Positions 50,324 through 59,736 of a stretch of DNA of 64,000 nucleotides are shown here, one piece after another. Positions within the stretch are counted from its first letter, which is position 1, and each line of letters opens with the position of its first letter. This DNA is from Pseudarthrobacter albicanus (GTDB lineage: Bacteria > Actinomycetota > Actinomycetes > Actinomycetales > Micrococcaceae), in assembly GCF_018224015.1 (NCBI RefSeq), contig NZ_JAGPOT010000025.1, positions 1 through 64,000 of the forward strand. The letters are read 5' to 3'. A program made the position numbers and the translations under genes. Under the pieces are notes generated by a model. It was not told the origin of the DNA, made no database searches, and saw only the letters and a program-made list of their open reading frames with translations.

Positions 50324-51070
50324 CTAGCGGCGGCCGGCGACGTCGAGGGCCTCGGGCATGGTGAAGTTGCCGTTGTAGAGGGCCTTGCCGATGATCGCGC
50401 CTTCGACGCCGAGCGGGACGAGGGATCGCAGCACCTTGAGGTCCGCCAGGCTGGAGATTCCGCCGGACGCGACGACGGGCTTGCCGGTCTTCTCGACCAT
50501 CCGGCGCAGCAGCTCGACGTTGGGGCCCTGCAGGGTGCCGTCCTTGGTCACATCGGTGACGACGTAGCGGGCGCAGCCGGCCTCCTCGAGGCGGCCCAGC
50601 ACCTCCCAGAGGTCGCCGCCTTCCTTGGTCCAGCCCCGGCCGGCCAGGGTGGTTCCGCGGACGTCGAGGCCGACGGCGATCCTGTCGCCGAAGCGCTCGA
50701 TCGCGCGGCGGGTCCACTCCGGGTTCTCCAGCGCCGCGGTGCCCAGGTTCACCCGTGCGACGCCGAGGTCCAGGGCCTTCTCGAGCGATTCGTCGTCGCG
50801 CAGGCCGCCGGAGAGCTCCACCTTGATGTCCAGCCGGCCCACCACTTCGCGGAGCAGTTCCGCGTTGGAGCCCCGGCCGAAGGCCGCGTCGAGGTCCACG
50901 AGGTGGACCCATTCGGCGCCCTGCTGCTGCCAGTTCAGGGCCGCGTCCAGCGGGGTGCCGTAGCTTGTCTCGCTGCCGGCTTCGCCCTGGACGAGGCGGA
51001 CAGCCTGGCCGTTGACGACGTCGACGGCGGGCAGCAGCTCAAGTACGGGCAACGGGGTTTCGGTGGTCAT
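50324..51070 (-). CDS. priA: phosphoribosyl isomerase A (HisA/TrpF bifunctional)
   Basis: 248-aa TIM barrel. It isomerises ProFAR in histidine synthesis and, in actinobacteria lacking trpF, phosphoribosylanthranilate in tryptophan synthesis. The opening [21 protein letters not shown] has the first catalytic Asp; [14 protein letters not shown] has the second; [12 protein letters not shown] and GAIIGKALY bind phosphate. The N-terminal form and its place in the his cluster favour PriA over plain HisA. Dual activity is inferred from the lineage. Confidence 0.94.
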   Translation of the reverse strand: MTTETPLPVLELLPAVDVVNGQAVRLVQGEAGSETSYGTPLDAALNWQQQGAEWVHLVDLDAAFGRGSNAELLREVVGRLDIKVELSGGLRDDESLEKALDLGVARVNLGTAALENPEWTRRAIERFGDRIAVGLDVRGTTLAGRGWTKEGGDLWEVLGRLEEAGCARYVVTDVTKDGTLQGPNVELLRRMVEKTGKPVVASGGISSLADLKVLRSLVPLGVEGAIIGKALYNGNFTMPEALDVAGRR

Positions 51071-51124
51071 CGTGGATCCTCAGCTTCGGTGTGGCGGCGG
51101 TTGGTCAGGAACGCTGCGGGGCCG

Positions 51125-51283
51125 TCAGGCGGCCGGCAGCGTCAGGAGATAGGCGGCCAGCAGCGACATTCCGGCCAGGACATAGAACACGATCTGGACC
51201 CAGAGGGGGCTCTTCTGCTGCCGGAAGGACAGGGCACCGCCGACCAGCAGGCCGGCAAGGCCCATCAGCACCAAGGACCACAT
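51125..51283 (-). CDS. small two-helix membrane protein in the his operon, 52 aa
   Basis: The ATG at 51283 directly follows the hisH TAG (TAGATG), and the frame stays open for 52 codons to a TGA at 51125. The product has two hydrophobic helices (WSLVLMGLAGLLVGGAL and VQIVFYVLAGMSLLAAYLL) joined by a short basic loop (SFRQQKSPLW). No family is recognised. Tight placement between hisH and priA suggests translation coupled to hisH; the role is unknown. Confidence 0.75.
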   Translation of the reverse strand: MWSLVLMGLAGLLVGGALSFRQQKSPLWVQIVFYVLAGMSLLAAYLLTLPAA

Positions 51284-52102
51284 CTAGGCGGTCTGTTCCG
51301 GGGGCGTGGCGTGGCCTCCGGTGCCCGCGGAAGTGGCCACGGCGGAGGCTGCGGGGGCGGACTCGGCCTCGGCGGCATCGGCGGCTTGGGGGCGGCCGCG
51401 CAGGCTGTCCACCCAGTTGCGCAGCAGCCGCGCACCGGCGTCGCCGGACTTCTCCGGGTGGAACTGGGTGGCGCACAGCGGGCCGTTTTCGACGGCTGCG
51501 ATGAAGGGGCCGCCGTGCTCGGACCAGGTCACGAGCGGTGCCGCCATCCGCGGCTGGATGACGTCGAAGTCCCAGTGCTGGACGCCGTAGGAGTGCACGA
51601 AGTAGAAACGTTCGTTCTGGACGCCGGCGAAGAGACTGGAGCCTTCGGGGACGGCGACCGTGTTCCAGCCCATGTGCGGGACGACGTCGGCGGGCAGCAG
51701 TTCCACCTTGCCGGGCCACTCCCCCATGCCTTCGGCTTCGGTGCCATGTTCGACGCCGGCCTCGAAGAGCACCTGGAGTCCCACGCAGATCGCGAGCACA
51801 GGCCGGCCGCCGGCGACGCGGCGCCCGATCATCCGGATCGCGTCGACGGCCTTGAGTTCTTTCATGACCGTTTCGAAGGCGCCGACGCCGGGGACGACGA
51901 GGCCGTCGGCGTTGAGTACATCCTCCGGTTTGGAGCTCAGGATGACCTCGGCCCCGGCCCGTTCCAGGGCGCGGACGGCCGAGCGGATGTTGCCGGAGCC
52001 GTAGTCCAGCACCGTCACGGTGGGCTTGCCCTCGGGCGACGCGGGTTTCCGGCCGGCCTCGGGATTGATGACGGCCCCGTCCCGGATGTCCGGGCCGGTC
52101 AC
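51284..52102 (-). CDS. hisH: imidazole glycerol phosphate synthase, glutaminase subunit
   Basis: Class I glutamine amidotransferase that feeds ammonia to HisF; 272 aa. The core starts at [14 protein letters not shown] (about residue 28), with the nucleophile Cys in [12 protein letters not shown] and the His-Glu pair in [12 protein letters not shown]. It is about 60 residues longer than usual: 27 extra at the N-terminus and a 40-residue Ala-rich tail ([18 protein letters not shown]). GTG start overlapping the hisB stop (GTGA). hisF is not in this window. Confidence 0.95.
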   Translation of the reverse strand: MTGPDIRDGAVINPEAGRKPASPEGKPTVTVLDYGSGNIRSAVRALERAGAEVILSSKPEDVLNADGLVVPGVGAFETVMKELKAVDAIRMIGRRVAGGRPVLAICVGLQVLFEAGVEHGTEAEGMGEWPGKVELLPADVVPHMGWNTVAVPEGSSLFAGVQNERFYFVHSYGVQHWDFDVIQPRMAAPLVTWSEHGGPFIAAVENGPLCATQFHPEKSGDAGARLLRNWVDSLRGRPQAADAAEAESAPAASAVATSAGTGGHATPPEQTA

Positions 52103-52725
52103 AGTGCGCCCTTGGTGGAAGGGATGCCCTTGACCCGGGGATCGGGCTCGACGGCCGAGCGCAGGGCGCGGGCGAAGGCCTTGAACTGGGCCTCGACGAT
52201 GTGGTGCGGGTCCCGGCCGGCGGTGACGTTCATGTGCAGGCAGATTCCGGCGTGCAGGGTGATGGCCTCGAAGACGTGGCGGGTCAGCGAGCCCGTGAAG
52301 TGGCCGCCGATCAGGTGGTATTCCTGGCCGGCCGGCTCGCCGGCGTGCACCAGGTAGGGGCGGCCCGAGACGTCGACGACGGCGTGGGCGAGGGCCTCGT
52401 CCAGCGGCACCGTCGCCTCGCCGAAGCGGCGGATGCCGGCCTTGTTGCCAAGGGCGGTGCGCAGGACCTCGCCGAAGGTGATGGCGACGTCCTCGACCGT
52501 GTGGTGGACGTCGATGTGGGTGTCGCCGGTGGCCTTGACCGTCATGTCGATCAGGGAGTGCTTGCTCAGTGCCGTCAGCATGTGGTCGTAGAACGGCACC
52601 GAGGTGCTGATGTCCGAAACTCCGGTGCCGTCCAGGTTGATCTCGACCAGGACGGAGGACTCGCTGGTGGTCCGTTCCATCCGTGCGGTGCGGCCCTCGG
52701 CAGCGGTTGATCCGGTGTTGCTCAT
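52099..52725 (-). CDS. hisB: imidazoleglycerol-phosphate dehydratase
   Basis: 208 aa, monofunctional. The manganese-binding His clusters are [15 protein letters not shown] (about 66-80) and [20 protein letters not shown] (about 162-181); [13 protein letters not shown] is the family stretch. ATG at 52725, 71 nt after hisC; its end overlaps hisH. Confidence 0.97.
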   Translation of the reverse strand: MSNTGSTAAEGRTARMERTTSESSVLVEINLDGTGVSDISTSVPFYDHMLTALSKHSLIDMTVKATGDTHIDVHHTVEDVAITFGEVLRTALGNKAGIRRFGEATVPLDEALAHAVVDVSGRPYLVHAGEPAGQEYHLIGGHFTGSLTRHVFEAITLHAGICLHMNVTAGRDPHHIVEAQFKAFARALRSAVEPDPRVKGIPSTKGAL

Positions 52726-52796
52726 GTGGGTGTTTCCCCTTTGGAAGAAGGCATGGTGCTGGGCAGCCTGGCAGTGGTCCTGTCCAAGGCTTAAGT

Positions 52797-53915
52797 CTAG
52801 GCCTGCAGCGCTGCGCGGCCGGTCAGGATGCGTTCGAGGGCCTCGAGGAAGGCTGTGGTTTCCGTCTCAGTGCCGGCTGTCACGCGCAGGTGGCCGGGGA
52901 TGCCGACATCGCGGATGAGCACCCCCGCGTCCAGCAGCCCCTGCCAGGTCTCGTGCGGGTTCTCGAGGCCGCCGAAGAAGACATAGTTGGAATCGGAAGC
53001 GGCCGGCCTGAGGCCCATCCGCTGCAGTTCGGAAACGATCCGGTCCCGCTGGCGCTTGATGTCCTCGACGTCGGCCATGAGCGCCACCCGGTGGTGCAGG
53101 GCGGCCAGTGCCGTGGCCTGGGTGATCGCCGAGAGGTGGTACGGAAGGCGGACCAGGCGCAGGGCGTCGGTCACTTCGGGTGCCGCGGCCATGTACCCCA
53201 GCCGTGCGCCGGCGAGGGCGAAGGCCTTGCTCATGGTGCGCGAGACGATGAGCCGTTCCCGGCCCGGCAGCAGCGTGAGCGCGCTGGGCGTTCCATCATG
53301 GGCGAACTCGTGGTAGGCCTCGTCAACAATCACGATGGTCTGGCTGGCCTCACCGGCGGCGTAGACGGCCTCAACGACGTCAACACCAAGGCCGGTGCCG
53401 GTGGGGTTGTTCGGGGAGCACAGGAAGACGACGTTGGGTTGGAGTTCGCGCACCTGGCGTGCTGCCGATTCCGCGCTCAGACCGTAGTCCCCGGCGCGCA
53501 CCCCCACAAGGTATTCCGTGTCCGTGCCGGCGGCCAGCAGCGGGTACATGGAGTATGTGGGCGGGAAGCCCAGAGCGGTGCGTCCCGGGCCGCCGAAGGC
53601 CTGGAGGATCTGCTGGAGCACCTCGTTGGAGCCGTTGGCCGCCCAGATGTTCTCCGCGCCCAGTCCGTGGCCGAGATACTCCGCCAATGCTTCGCGCAGT
53701 TCGGTGAATTCGCGGTCCGGATACCGGTTCAGGCCCACTGCCGCTGCCGTCACTGCTTCGGAGATGGCCGCTTGGACGTCGGCCGGGACACCGTGGGTGT
53801 TCTCGTTAACGTTGAGCAGGATGGGGACGTCCAGCTGGGGCGCCCCGTACGGGCGCAGCCCGCGCAGATTGGTCCGGAGGGGAAGTCGGTTGAGGCGCTC
53901 TAACTGGTCAGTCAC
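52797..53915 (-). CDS. hisC: histidinol-phosphate aminotransferase
   Basis: PLP aminotransferase of fold type I; 372 aa. Marks are [12 protein letters not shown] (substrate side), [43 protein letters not shown] (PLP Asp/Tyr), and the Schiff-base Lys in [17 protein letters not shown]. The GTG at 53915 has no SD; TAAACT (53922-53927) lies 6 nt upstream, so the his transcript probably starts at the start codon. hisD, usually in front of hisC in actinobacteria, is not here. Confidence 0.95.
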   Translation of the reverse strand: MTDQLERLNRLPLRTNLRGLRPYGAPQLDVPILLNVNENTHGVPADVQAAISEAVTAAAVGLNRYPDREFTELREALAEYLGHGLGAENIWAANGSNEVLQQILQAFGGPGRTALGFPPTYSMYPLLAAGTDTEYLVGVRAGDYGLSAESAARQVRELQPNVVFLCSPNNPTGTGLGVDVVEAVYAAGEASQTIVIVDEAYHEFAHDGTPSALTLLPGRERLIVSRTMSKAFALAGARLGYMAAAPEVTDALRLVRLPYHLSAITQATALAALHHRVALMADVEDIKRQRDRIVSELQRMGLRPAASDSNYVFFGGLENPHETWQGLLDAGVLIRDVGIPGHLRVTAGTETETTAFLEALERILTGRAALQA

Positions 53916-54004
53916 CTCATCAGTTTAAGTGAGGCCGCGGCGGGCCCTGAAACTGTGACGCCCCGGCCCCGTCTTTTGGGGGTGCCGATGTTTGGGGAGC
54001 CGGG

Positions 54005-54433
54005 CTACTTGGACGGGACGAAGAGCTGCTGGCCCGGGATGACGCGCGCAGCGTCCAGGTTGTTGAGCTGGACGATGTCTCCGACGACGTCCCGGGGATC
54101 GCGCTCCGGTGCGACGGCCCCGGCGATGGCCCACAGGGAGTCCCCGGGCTGGACCGTCACGGACACGGTCGGCGTCAGCGACAGCTCGGATGCGGAGTCC
54201 GCCGCCTTGGCGGGGGCGTTGAGGAATCCGCTGAACGAGAGAATGAGGGCGGCCAGCAGGATAAGCGGAAGGCCGAAGAAGATGAACCTGCCCCGGCGGG
54301 TCAGCCGGAGCGGGGCCTGTCTGGCACCGGGGGCAGCGGCCGGCGCCGCCGGAGCGTGGCTGCCAAAGGACCGGACCTGTTCGGATGGATCGTACTGGCC
54401 GAATGTGTCGTGAAACGCGCCTGATGCTGCCAT
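54005..54433 (-). CDS. LysM membrane protein, candidate SOS-induced division inhibitor (ChiZ/DivS position)
   Basis: 142 aa. A disordered Ala/Pro-rich N-terminus leads into one membrane helix (about 50-72, FIFFGLPLILLAALILSFSG). An extracytoplasmic LysM domain follows (about 92-138, VTVQPGDSLWAIAGAV to ARVIPGQQLFVPSK). AGGAGGG lies 8 nt before the ATG. It is divergent from lexA with a strong SOS box (54531-54546) between. In mycobacteria and corynebacteria the LysM or small membrane gene at this position (Rv2719c/ChiZ, DivS) is SOS-induced and blocks septation; that role is inferred here from position and layout. Confidence 0.85.
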   Translation of the reverse strand: MAASGAFHDTFGQYDPSEQVRSFGSHAPAAPAAAPGARQAPLRLTRRGRFIFFGLPLILLAALILSFSGFLNAPAKAADSASELSLTPTVSVTVQPGDSLWAIAGAVAPERDPRDVVGDIVQLNNLDAARVIPGQQLFVPSK

Positions 54434-54530
54434 GAACTTAGCCCTCCTGGACCATACGGTGCCGCTGCCGCCAGGCAGCCTGTCCTCGAACGTTTTGCCG
54501 AACGTCTACCTCTGCTTTGGCCTCAGCCAA

Positions 54531-54546
54531 TCGAACACATATTCGA
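54531..54546. promoter_or_regulatory. SOS box 1 (LexA site), LysM-gene side
   Basis: TCGAACACATATTCGA fits TCGAAC-N4-GTTCGA with one base off. It lies 98 bp upstream of the LysM gene and about 65 bp before the second box. Confidence 0.8.
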
Positions 54547-54597
54547 ACTTTGCTGGTTCTGTTTTAGCACTTATTGACGAACATTGTCGAGACTCGC

Positions 54598-54638
54598 TAG
54601 AACAAATGTTTGAAAATCCGGTCCGGCTGGCCTACGTT
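54598..54638 (+). promoter_or_regulatory. lexA: lexA promoter with SOS box 2
   Basis: TAGAACAAATGTTTGA (54598-54613) is a recognisable, slightly diverged LexA site. It overlaps a -35 TTGAAA (54610-54615), followed after exactly 17 bp by -10 TACGTT (54633-54638). A transcript from about 54645 would have a leader of some 160 nt. Confidence 0.75.
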
Positions 54639-54664
54639 TGAGTGACAGAACAAGCTCTTCCGGA

Positions 54665-54747
54665 GTTGAACCCAGTAGTTGAACCCACTAGTTGAACCCA
54701 CTAGTTGGTCAGCAGTAGTTGACCAGCAGGGTCTGACAATTCAGACC
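54665..54747 (+). repeat. 13-14 bp tandem repeats and inverted repeats in the lexA leader
   Basis: Five consecutive units start with GTTG: GTTGAACCCAGTA (54665), GTTGAACCCACTA (54678 and 54691), then diverged units at 54704 and 54718. The last two contain the inverted pair TGGTCA/TGACCA. GGTCTGA (54730-54736) and TCAGACC (54741-54747) form a further perfect hairpin. Confidence 0.8.
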
Positions 54748-54806
54748 GGAAGATCCCGGCCACCGCGGCGACGGCGGCCGGGCGGATTGGAAAGGCGTTG
54801 GCGAAC

Positions 54807-55556
54807 ATGGCAGCACAAGCCACCGGCGGCAGGGCCACCCAGCGGGGTCCCCAGCCGGCCCGGGCACCCAAGAGCCTCACCGTCCGGCAGAAAAAGATCC
54901 TGGAAACCATCCAGCGGTCCGTGACGGACAAGGGCTATCCGCCGTCCATGCGCGAGATCGGCGACACCGTTGGGCTCGCCAGCCTGTCCAGCGTCACGCA
55001 CCAGCTCTCACAGCTGGAGAAGCTCGGCTACCTCCGGCGCGATCCCAAGCGTCCGCGCGCCATGGAGGTGCTCATGCCGTTGACCCTTGACGAGGGAACC
55101 ACCAGGATTTCCGGTGTGGCGAAATCCAGCGGCCTGCGGTCCGTGGGAGGGCTGTCCGTTTCGGAGCTCGCCAGCGCCACGGACACCGCCATGGTGCCGT
55201 TAGTGGGGCGGATCGCCGCCGGCGGCCCCATCCTCGCCGACCAGGTCGTGGAGGACGTCATGCCGCTGCCGCGCCAGCTGGTGGGCCACGGCGAACTTTT
55301 CATGCTGAAAGTGGCCGGCGATTCGATGATCGACGCCGCCATCTGCGACGGCGACTGGGTGGTTGTCCGGCGGCAGAGTGACGCCCTCAACGGCGAAATC
55401 GTTGCCGCGCTGCTGGATGACGAGGCAACGGTCAAGACCTTCCGCCAGCGCGACGGCCATACCTGGCTGCTGCCGCAGAACACCCAGTACGAGCCCATCC
55501 TCGGCGACCACGCCGTCATCATGGGCAAAGTCGTCTCGGTCCTGCGCTCCCTCTAG
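54807..55556 (+). CDS. lexA: SOS repressor LexA
   Basis: 249 aa. The N-terminal winged helix ([32 protein letters not shown]) binds SOS boxes. The C-terminal S24 peptidase has the Ala-Gly cleavage bond in GRIAAGGP (138-139), Ser173 in AGDSMID and Lys210 in ATVKTF. A 40-residue linker insert (about 88-127) is the actinobacterial form. The ATG at 54807 is given; a TTG at 54798 is also in frame and nearer to GGAAAGG, so three more residues are possible. Two SOS boxes upstream indicate autoregulation and shared control with the LysM gene. Confidence 0.96.
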   Translation: MAAQATGGRATQRGPQPARAPKSLTVRQKKILETIQRSVTDKGYPPSMREIGDTVGLASLSSVTHQLSQLEKLGYLRRDPKRPRAMEVLMPLTLDEGTTRISGVAKSSGLRSVGGLSVSELASATDTAMVPLVGRIAAGGPILADQVVEDVMPLPRQLVGHGELFMLKVAGDSMIDAAICDGDWVVVRRQSDALNGEIVAALLDDEATVKTFRQRDGHTWLLPQNTQYEPILGDHAVIMGKVVSVLRSL

Positions 55557-55605
55557 GCCCCGCCGAACGTTTCCCGCCGGCCTGCCCGCCGGCTGTTCCC
55601 TGCGC

Positions 55606-57705
55606 CTACGTGGCAGCCTGCCGGGACTCCTTCGACAGCCGTTCCAGGGCCGCCAGGGCGACCGCAGGGTCGGTGGTCGGCCAGAACGGCGGCAAGGCGG
55701 CGCGGAGGAAGGCTCCGTAGCGTTCGGTGGACAGCCGCGAATCCAGCACCGCCACCACGCCCTTGTCCGTCGTCGACCGGATCAGCCGGCCGGCCCCCTG
55801 GGCGAGCCGGATCGCGGCATGGGTGGCCGACACGGACATGAAACCGTTGCCGCCGGACTGGGCCACCGCCCGTGAGCGGGCCGTCATCAGCGGATCATCC
55901 GGCCGGGGGAAGGGAATCCGGTCGATGACCACGAGCCGGCAGGAGTCGCCGGGTACGTCGACGCCCTGCCACAGGGACATGGTGCCGAACAGGCACGTGT
56001 CCGGCTCCTCGCCGAACTGCCGCACGAGCCCGGTCATGGTCGAATCCCCCTGGCACAGGATGTCCATGTCCAGCCGGGGCCGCATGGCCCCCGCGGCGTC
56101 CTCCGCGGCGCGCCGGGAGGAGAAGAGGCACAGCGCGCCGCCCCCGGAGGCCCGGATCAGGCGCTCGAGCTCGTCGAGGGCTTCCGGTGAGGCTCCGCGG
56201 CCGGGTTTGGGCAGGTGCTTGGCGACGTAGAGGATGCCCTGCTTCGGATAGTCGAAGGGGGAACCGACGTCGACGCCGGTCCAGCTGGGCGCGCCGGGGC
56301 CCACCAGGCCGAGGCCTCCGGCCGTCGGTTCGAACGCGGAGCCGATCGCCAGCGTCGCGGAGGTCAGGATGACGGTGTGGTCCGCGAACAGCCCTTCCCG
56401 CAGCCGCCCGGCAACGCTGAGCGGTGCCACGTTGATCAGCGCCGGTGCGCTCTCGTCCGGCGGGGAGTATCCCTGTGCCGGGTCGAAGGTGCTGTTGCGG
56501 GAGAACCACACGACCTCGCGGTTTTCGCCGGCGGCCAGGAGCCGCTCGCAGAGTTCCAGGATGACCATGAGGCGCGAGCGCGCGAGCTGGCGGCCGCCGT
56601 CGGGCGTGCTGGCGCCGTCCCCCTTGGAATCGGAGAGGGCCGCGCGGCAGGCATCGCGCAACTGGTCGACGCAGTCCAGCTGTTCGCTGTTGAGCCCGTT
56701 GGGCAGGAGGCCGCTGGGTGCGCCTTCGATGGCAAGTTCGAGGTGGGAGGCCGCGTTGTTCAGCGCGTCCACGGTGATGCCGGTGTGCTTGCGGGCGCCG
56801 GAGGCGGCGGCGTGCACCATGGCCACGGAAAGCTGGCCGGAGACGGCCCCGGTGACCCGGTCCTGGAGCTCGTGGGCCTCGTCCACGACCACGACATCGT
56901 AGTCCGGGAGCACGGCCAGGCCTTCGAAGGCGCTGACGGCGAGCATGGCGTGATTGGTGACGACGACGTCGGCGTCGGCGGCGTTCTGCCGGGCCAGTTC
57001 ACTGAAGCATTCGGCCGCGAGCGGGCACTTCTGGGCGCCGAGGCATTCCATCGAGGTGACGGAGACCTGCCGCCAGGCCCGGTCCGTGACACCGGGCACA
57101 AGTTCGTCCCGGTCCCCCGTTGCCGTGTCCTCGGCCCATTCGCGCAGCCGGACGATTTCCTTCCCCAGCTGGGAGGACGGGCCGCCCAGGGCCGCCGCGA
57201 AGTGCGGCACGGAAGTGTCCTCGCCGAGGGAGAACAGCTGGCCTTCGGACGGTTCCTCGGACGGGAACCCGCCCTCGAGCTTGTGCCGGCAGACGTAGTT
57301 GGAGCGGCCCTTGACGAGCGCGACCTTGACGGGACGTTCGAGGGCGGGGGTGATGGTCTGGAGCAGCCGGGGAAGGTCGCGGCCCACGATCTGGGTCTGC
57401 AGGGCCAGGGTTGCGGTGGAAACCAGGGTGGGCTTGTCGCTGACGAGCGAGTGGGCGATCAGCGGAATCAGGTACGCCAGGGACTTTCCCGTGCCGGTTC
57501 CGGCCTGGACCAGCAGATGGTCGCCGGTGTCGATCGCGTGCGCCACCTGCCGCGCCATTTCGTGCTGGCCGCTGCGGCTCTGCCCGCCCATGCCGGACAC
57601 GGCCCGGTCGAGCAGTTCGATCACGAACCGCTCGCCGGCCGGGCCGCCGTCCGGTGTGGGCGCGTCAGGTCCAGGCGCATCAGCCCCGGTCACCGCGTCA
57701 GTCAT
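55606..57705 (-). CDS. dinG: DinG-type ATP-dependent DNA helicase
   Basis: 699-aa XPD-like superfamily 2 helicase. Walker A is AGTGTGKSLAYLIP (about 58-71) and the DEAH box is VVVDEAHEL. Four Cys that can hold a [4Fe-4S] cluster occur as VCRHKL and ECLGAQKCPLAAECF, between motifs I and II. GRLIRSTTDKGVVAVLDSR is motif VI. The ATG overlaps the hflX stop by 8 nt, so translation is coupled to hflX. No SOS box of its own was seen. Confidence 0.93.
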   Translation of the reverse strand: MTDAVTGADAPGPDAPTPDGGPAGERFVIELLDRAVSGMGGQSRSGQHEMARQVAHAIDTGDHLLVQAGTGTGKSLAYLIPLIAHSLVSDKPTLVSTATLALQTQIVGRDLPRLLQTITPALERPVKVALVKGRSNYVCRHKLEGGFPSEEPSEGQLFSLGEDTSVPHFAAALGGPSSQLGKEIVRLREWAEDTATGDRDELVPGVTDRAWRQVSVTSMECLGAQKCPLAAECFSELARQNAADADVVVTNHAMLAVSAFEGLAVLPDYDVVVVDEAHELQDRVTGAVSGQLSVAMVHAAASGARKHTGITVDALNNAASHLELAIEGAPSGLLPNGLNSEQLDCVDQLRDACRAALSDSKGDGASTPDGGRQLARSRLMVILELCERLLAAGENREVVWFSRNSTFDPAQGYSPPDESAPALINVAPLSVAGRLREGLFADHTVILTSATLAIGSAFEPTAGGLGLVGPGAPSWTGVDVGSPFDYPKQGILYVAKHLPKPGRGASPEALDELERLIRASGGGALCLFSSRRAAEDAAGAMRPRLDMDILCQGDSTMTGLVRQFGEEPDTCLFGTMSLWQGVDVPGDSCRLVVIDRIPFPRPDDPLMTARSRAVAQSGGNGFMSVSATHAAIRLAQGAGRLIRSTTDKGVVAVLDSRLSTERYGAFLRAALPPFWPTTDPAVALAALERLSKESRQAAT

Positions 57706-59374
57706 TGCTGATGAACGAATCCAGTTCAGCGGCGAAGCCTTCGCGCACCATCACCACGGCCCGGGTGCCGGTTTCCTCGTGCTGGAGGCTGATGATCTCG
57801 GCGTCGGTGTCGTGGAGCTTGCTGAGCAGGTCACCGCGGTTGTACGGGATCATCAGTTCCAGCTTCACGCTGGGCCGGGGAATGCCCTCGCTGATGGCCT
57901 TCAGCAGCTCCGGAATGCCCTCGCCGGTGCGTGCGGAAACCACGACGTGGCGCGGTTCGCGCTGCTTGAGGCGTTCGATCACGAAGGGATCGGCGGCGTC
58001 GGCCTTGTTCAGGACGATGATTTCCGGCACCTTGCGGGCGTCGACTTCGCTGAAGACTGCCCGGACCGCGGCAATCTGGCCCTCCGGATCGGGGTGGGAG
58101 ACGTCCACGATGTGCAGGATCAGATCAGAGTCGGCGACCTCTTCCAGGGTGGAGCGGAATGCCTCCACGAGCTGGGTGGGCAGCGAGCGGACGAAGCCGA
58201 CGGTGTCGGCGAGGGTGTAGCCCAGTCCGTCCGAAGTTTCGGCCTTGCGGACCGTCGGGTCCAGGGTGGCGAACAGGGCGTTCTCCACCAGGACACCGGC
58301 GTCGGTCAGCCGGTTCAGCAGCGAGGACTTGCCCGCGTTGGTGTACCCGGCGATCGCCACCGAGGGGACGGCATTACGACGGCGGTTGGCGCGCTTGGTT
58401 TCCCGGGCCGGCTTCATCGCGGCGATTTCGCGCCGCAGCTTGGCCACCCGGGTGCGGATCCGGCGCCGGTCCAGTTCTATCTTGGTTTCACCGGGACCGC
58501 GGGAGCCCATGCCGGCGCCGGCGCCGCCCACCTGGCCACCGGCCTGGCGGGACATCGATTCGCCCCAACCGCGAAGGCGCGGGAGCAGGTATTCGAGCTG
58601 GGCCAGTTCGACCTGGGCCTTGCCCTCGCGGCTCTTGGCATGCTGCGCGAAGATGTCCAGGATCAGGGCCGTCCGGTCGATGACCTTGACTTTGACAATG
58701 TCTTCGAGGGCACGCCGCTGGGAGGGTGCGAGTTCGGCGTCGACCACGACCGTGTCCGCGCCGGTGGACATCACGATGTCCTTGAGCTCCTGGGCCTTGC
58801 CGGAGCCGAGGAAGGTGCCCGGATCGGGCTTCTGGCGGCGCTGGACGAGCCCGTCGAGGACTTCCGAGCCGGCCGTCTCGGCCAGGGCCGCGAGTTCGCG
58901 CAGGGAGTTCTCGGCGTCGGCGAGGGTGCCTTCGGTCCAGAGCCCGGCCAGCACGACGCGCTCCAGGCGCAGCTGGCGGTATTCGACTTCGGTGACGTCT
59001 TCGAGTTCGGTGGACAGGCCGGCGGTACGGCGCAGGGCGTGCCGTTCCTCGAGGTCCTGCTGGTCGCCGTCGTAGCTGCCGTGTTCCTCCGCCAGCCCGG
59101 AGATCGCCTGGGCCCGGCCGAGCACCGTCCTGGGGTCGGCGCCGTCGTCATCCGGACCGGCACTGCGGACTGCGTTCCGGGCGGGGGCGTCCTTGGAGAG
59201 GATCCGGTCGATAACAGCCTGGATTTCCTCGGGACTCATGTCCGAGGCTGCTGAATCGGGTCCGGTGTTGGGCTGACTGGTCATGGTCTCCTTCGAAGGT
59301 TCGGCACTTTCAGAATAGTGCCGATTGTTGCTGTGTGGCGCGGTATTCGCGCTGGGCTGACGACTGGTGGTCAT
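57698..59374 (-). CDS. hflX: ribosome-associated GTPase HflX
   Basis: A GTPase that splits stalled or stressed ribosomes; up to 558 aa. The N-terminal HflX domain (about 120-260) includes DTVVVDAELAPSQRRALE and a Gly-rich linker (GGQVGGAGAGMGSRGPGE). G1 is GYTNAGKSSLLN, G3 DTVGF and G4 NKAD. Two starts are credible: ATG 59374 with AGGAGG 5 nt before it (given here) and ATG 59284 with AAGGAG 3 nt before it, which removes 30 low-complexity residues. Confidence 0.94.
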   Translation of the reverse strand: MTTSRQPSANTAPHSNNRHYSESAEPSKETMTSQPNTGPDSAASDMSPEEIQAVIDRILSKDAPARNAVRSAGPDDDGADPRTVLGRAQAISGLAEEHGSYDGDQQDLEERHALRRTAGLSTELEDVTEVEYRQLRLERVVLAGLWTEGTLADAENSLRELAALAETAGSEVLDGLVQRRQKPDPGTFLGSGKAQELKDIVMSTGADTVVVDAELAPSQRRALEDIVKVKVIDRTALILDIFAQHAKSREGKAQVELAQLEYLLPRLRGWGESMSRQAGGQVGGAGAGMGSRGPGETKIELDRRRIRTRVAKLRREIAAMKPARETKRANRRRNAVPSVAIAGYTNAGKSSLLNRLTDAGVLVENALFATLDPTVRKAETSDGLGYTLADTVGFVRSLPTQLVEAFRSTLEEVADSDLILHIVDVSHPDPEGQIAAVRAVFSEVDARKVPEIIVLNKADAADPFVIERLKQREPRHVVVSARTGEGIPELLKAISEGIPRPSVKLELMIPYNRGDLLSKLHDTDAEIISLQHEETGTRAVVMVREGFAAELDSFISND

Positions 59375-59736
59375 CCGGGCCTCCTGGGATGCCTGCGGCG
59401 GCGGCGCCGGCGGCAGGGTGGGCTCCGAGGCGGAGCTGTGAAATTGAGGGAGGGAAAAGGCGGCGATGGGGTGAAAGAATTTATGCGTTCAGCATTACGG
59501 GACTCCAAGTGAAAGGCGCGCCGGACCGGTGAGGTCACTGCTGTGAGTTCCCTGTGGGGGCGCCGAGCGGAAGGTATCAACCTGCGTCGCTGCGGGGACG
59601 GGTTTCAGGCCGTGTGGTTGAAACCCGTGCCGGCTACTTGAAGTTCAAGATCATGTATTTAAGCCTAGCAGACCGCGCTGATCCGCCCGCGCCCCGGTTT
59701 CCCATCGGGGCCGCCAGCCAACTAATCTGGCCAGTT
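59375..59736. other. intergenic region between hflX and the methyltransferase gene
   Basis: 362 bp with no convincing gene. On the minus strand a TAAATT-like hexamer near 59480 could be the hflX -10; on the plus strand TAATCT (59723-59728) is placed for a near-leaderless methyltransferase mRNA. Nothing else was recognised. Confidence 0.5.

Noticed and set aside
54432-54641. 69-codon open frame across the lexA/LysM intergenic region
   Set aside because: It runs over both SOS boxes and the lexA promoter and has no Shine-Dalgarno sequence.
59285-59310. SOS box near hflX (TTCGAAGGTTCG)
   Set aside because: It has TTCGAA and GTTCG but not the CGAAC-N4-GTTCG spacing, so it is not a LexA site.
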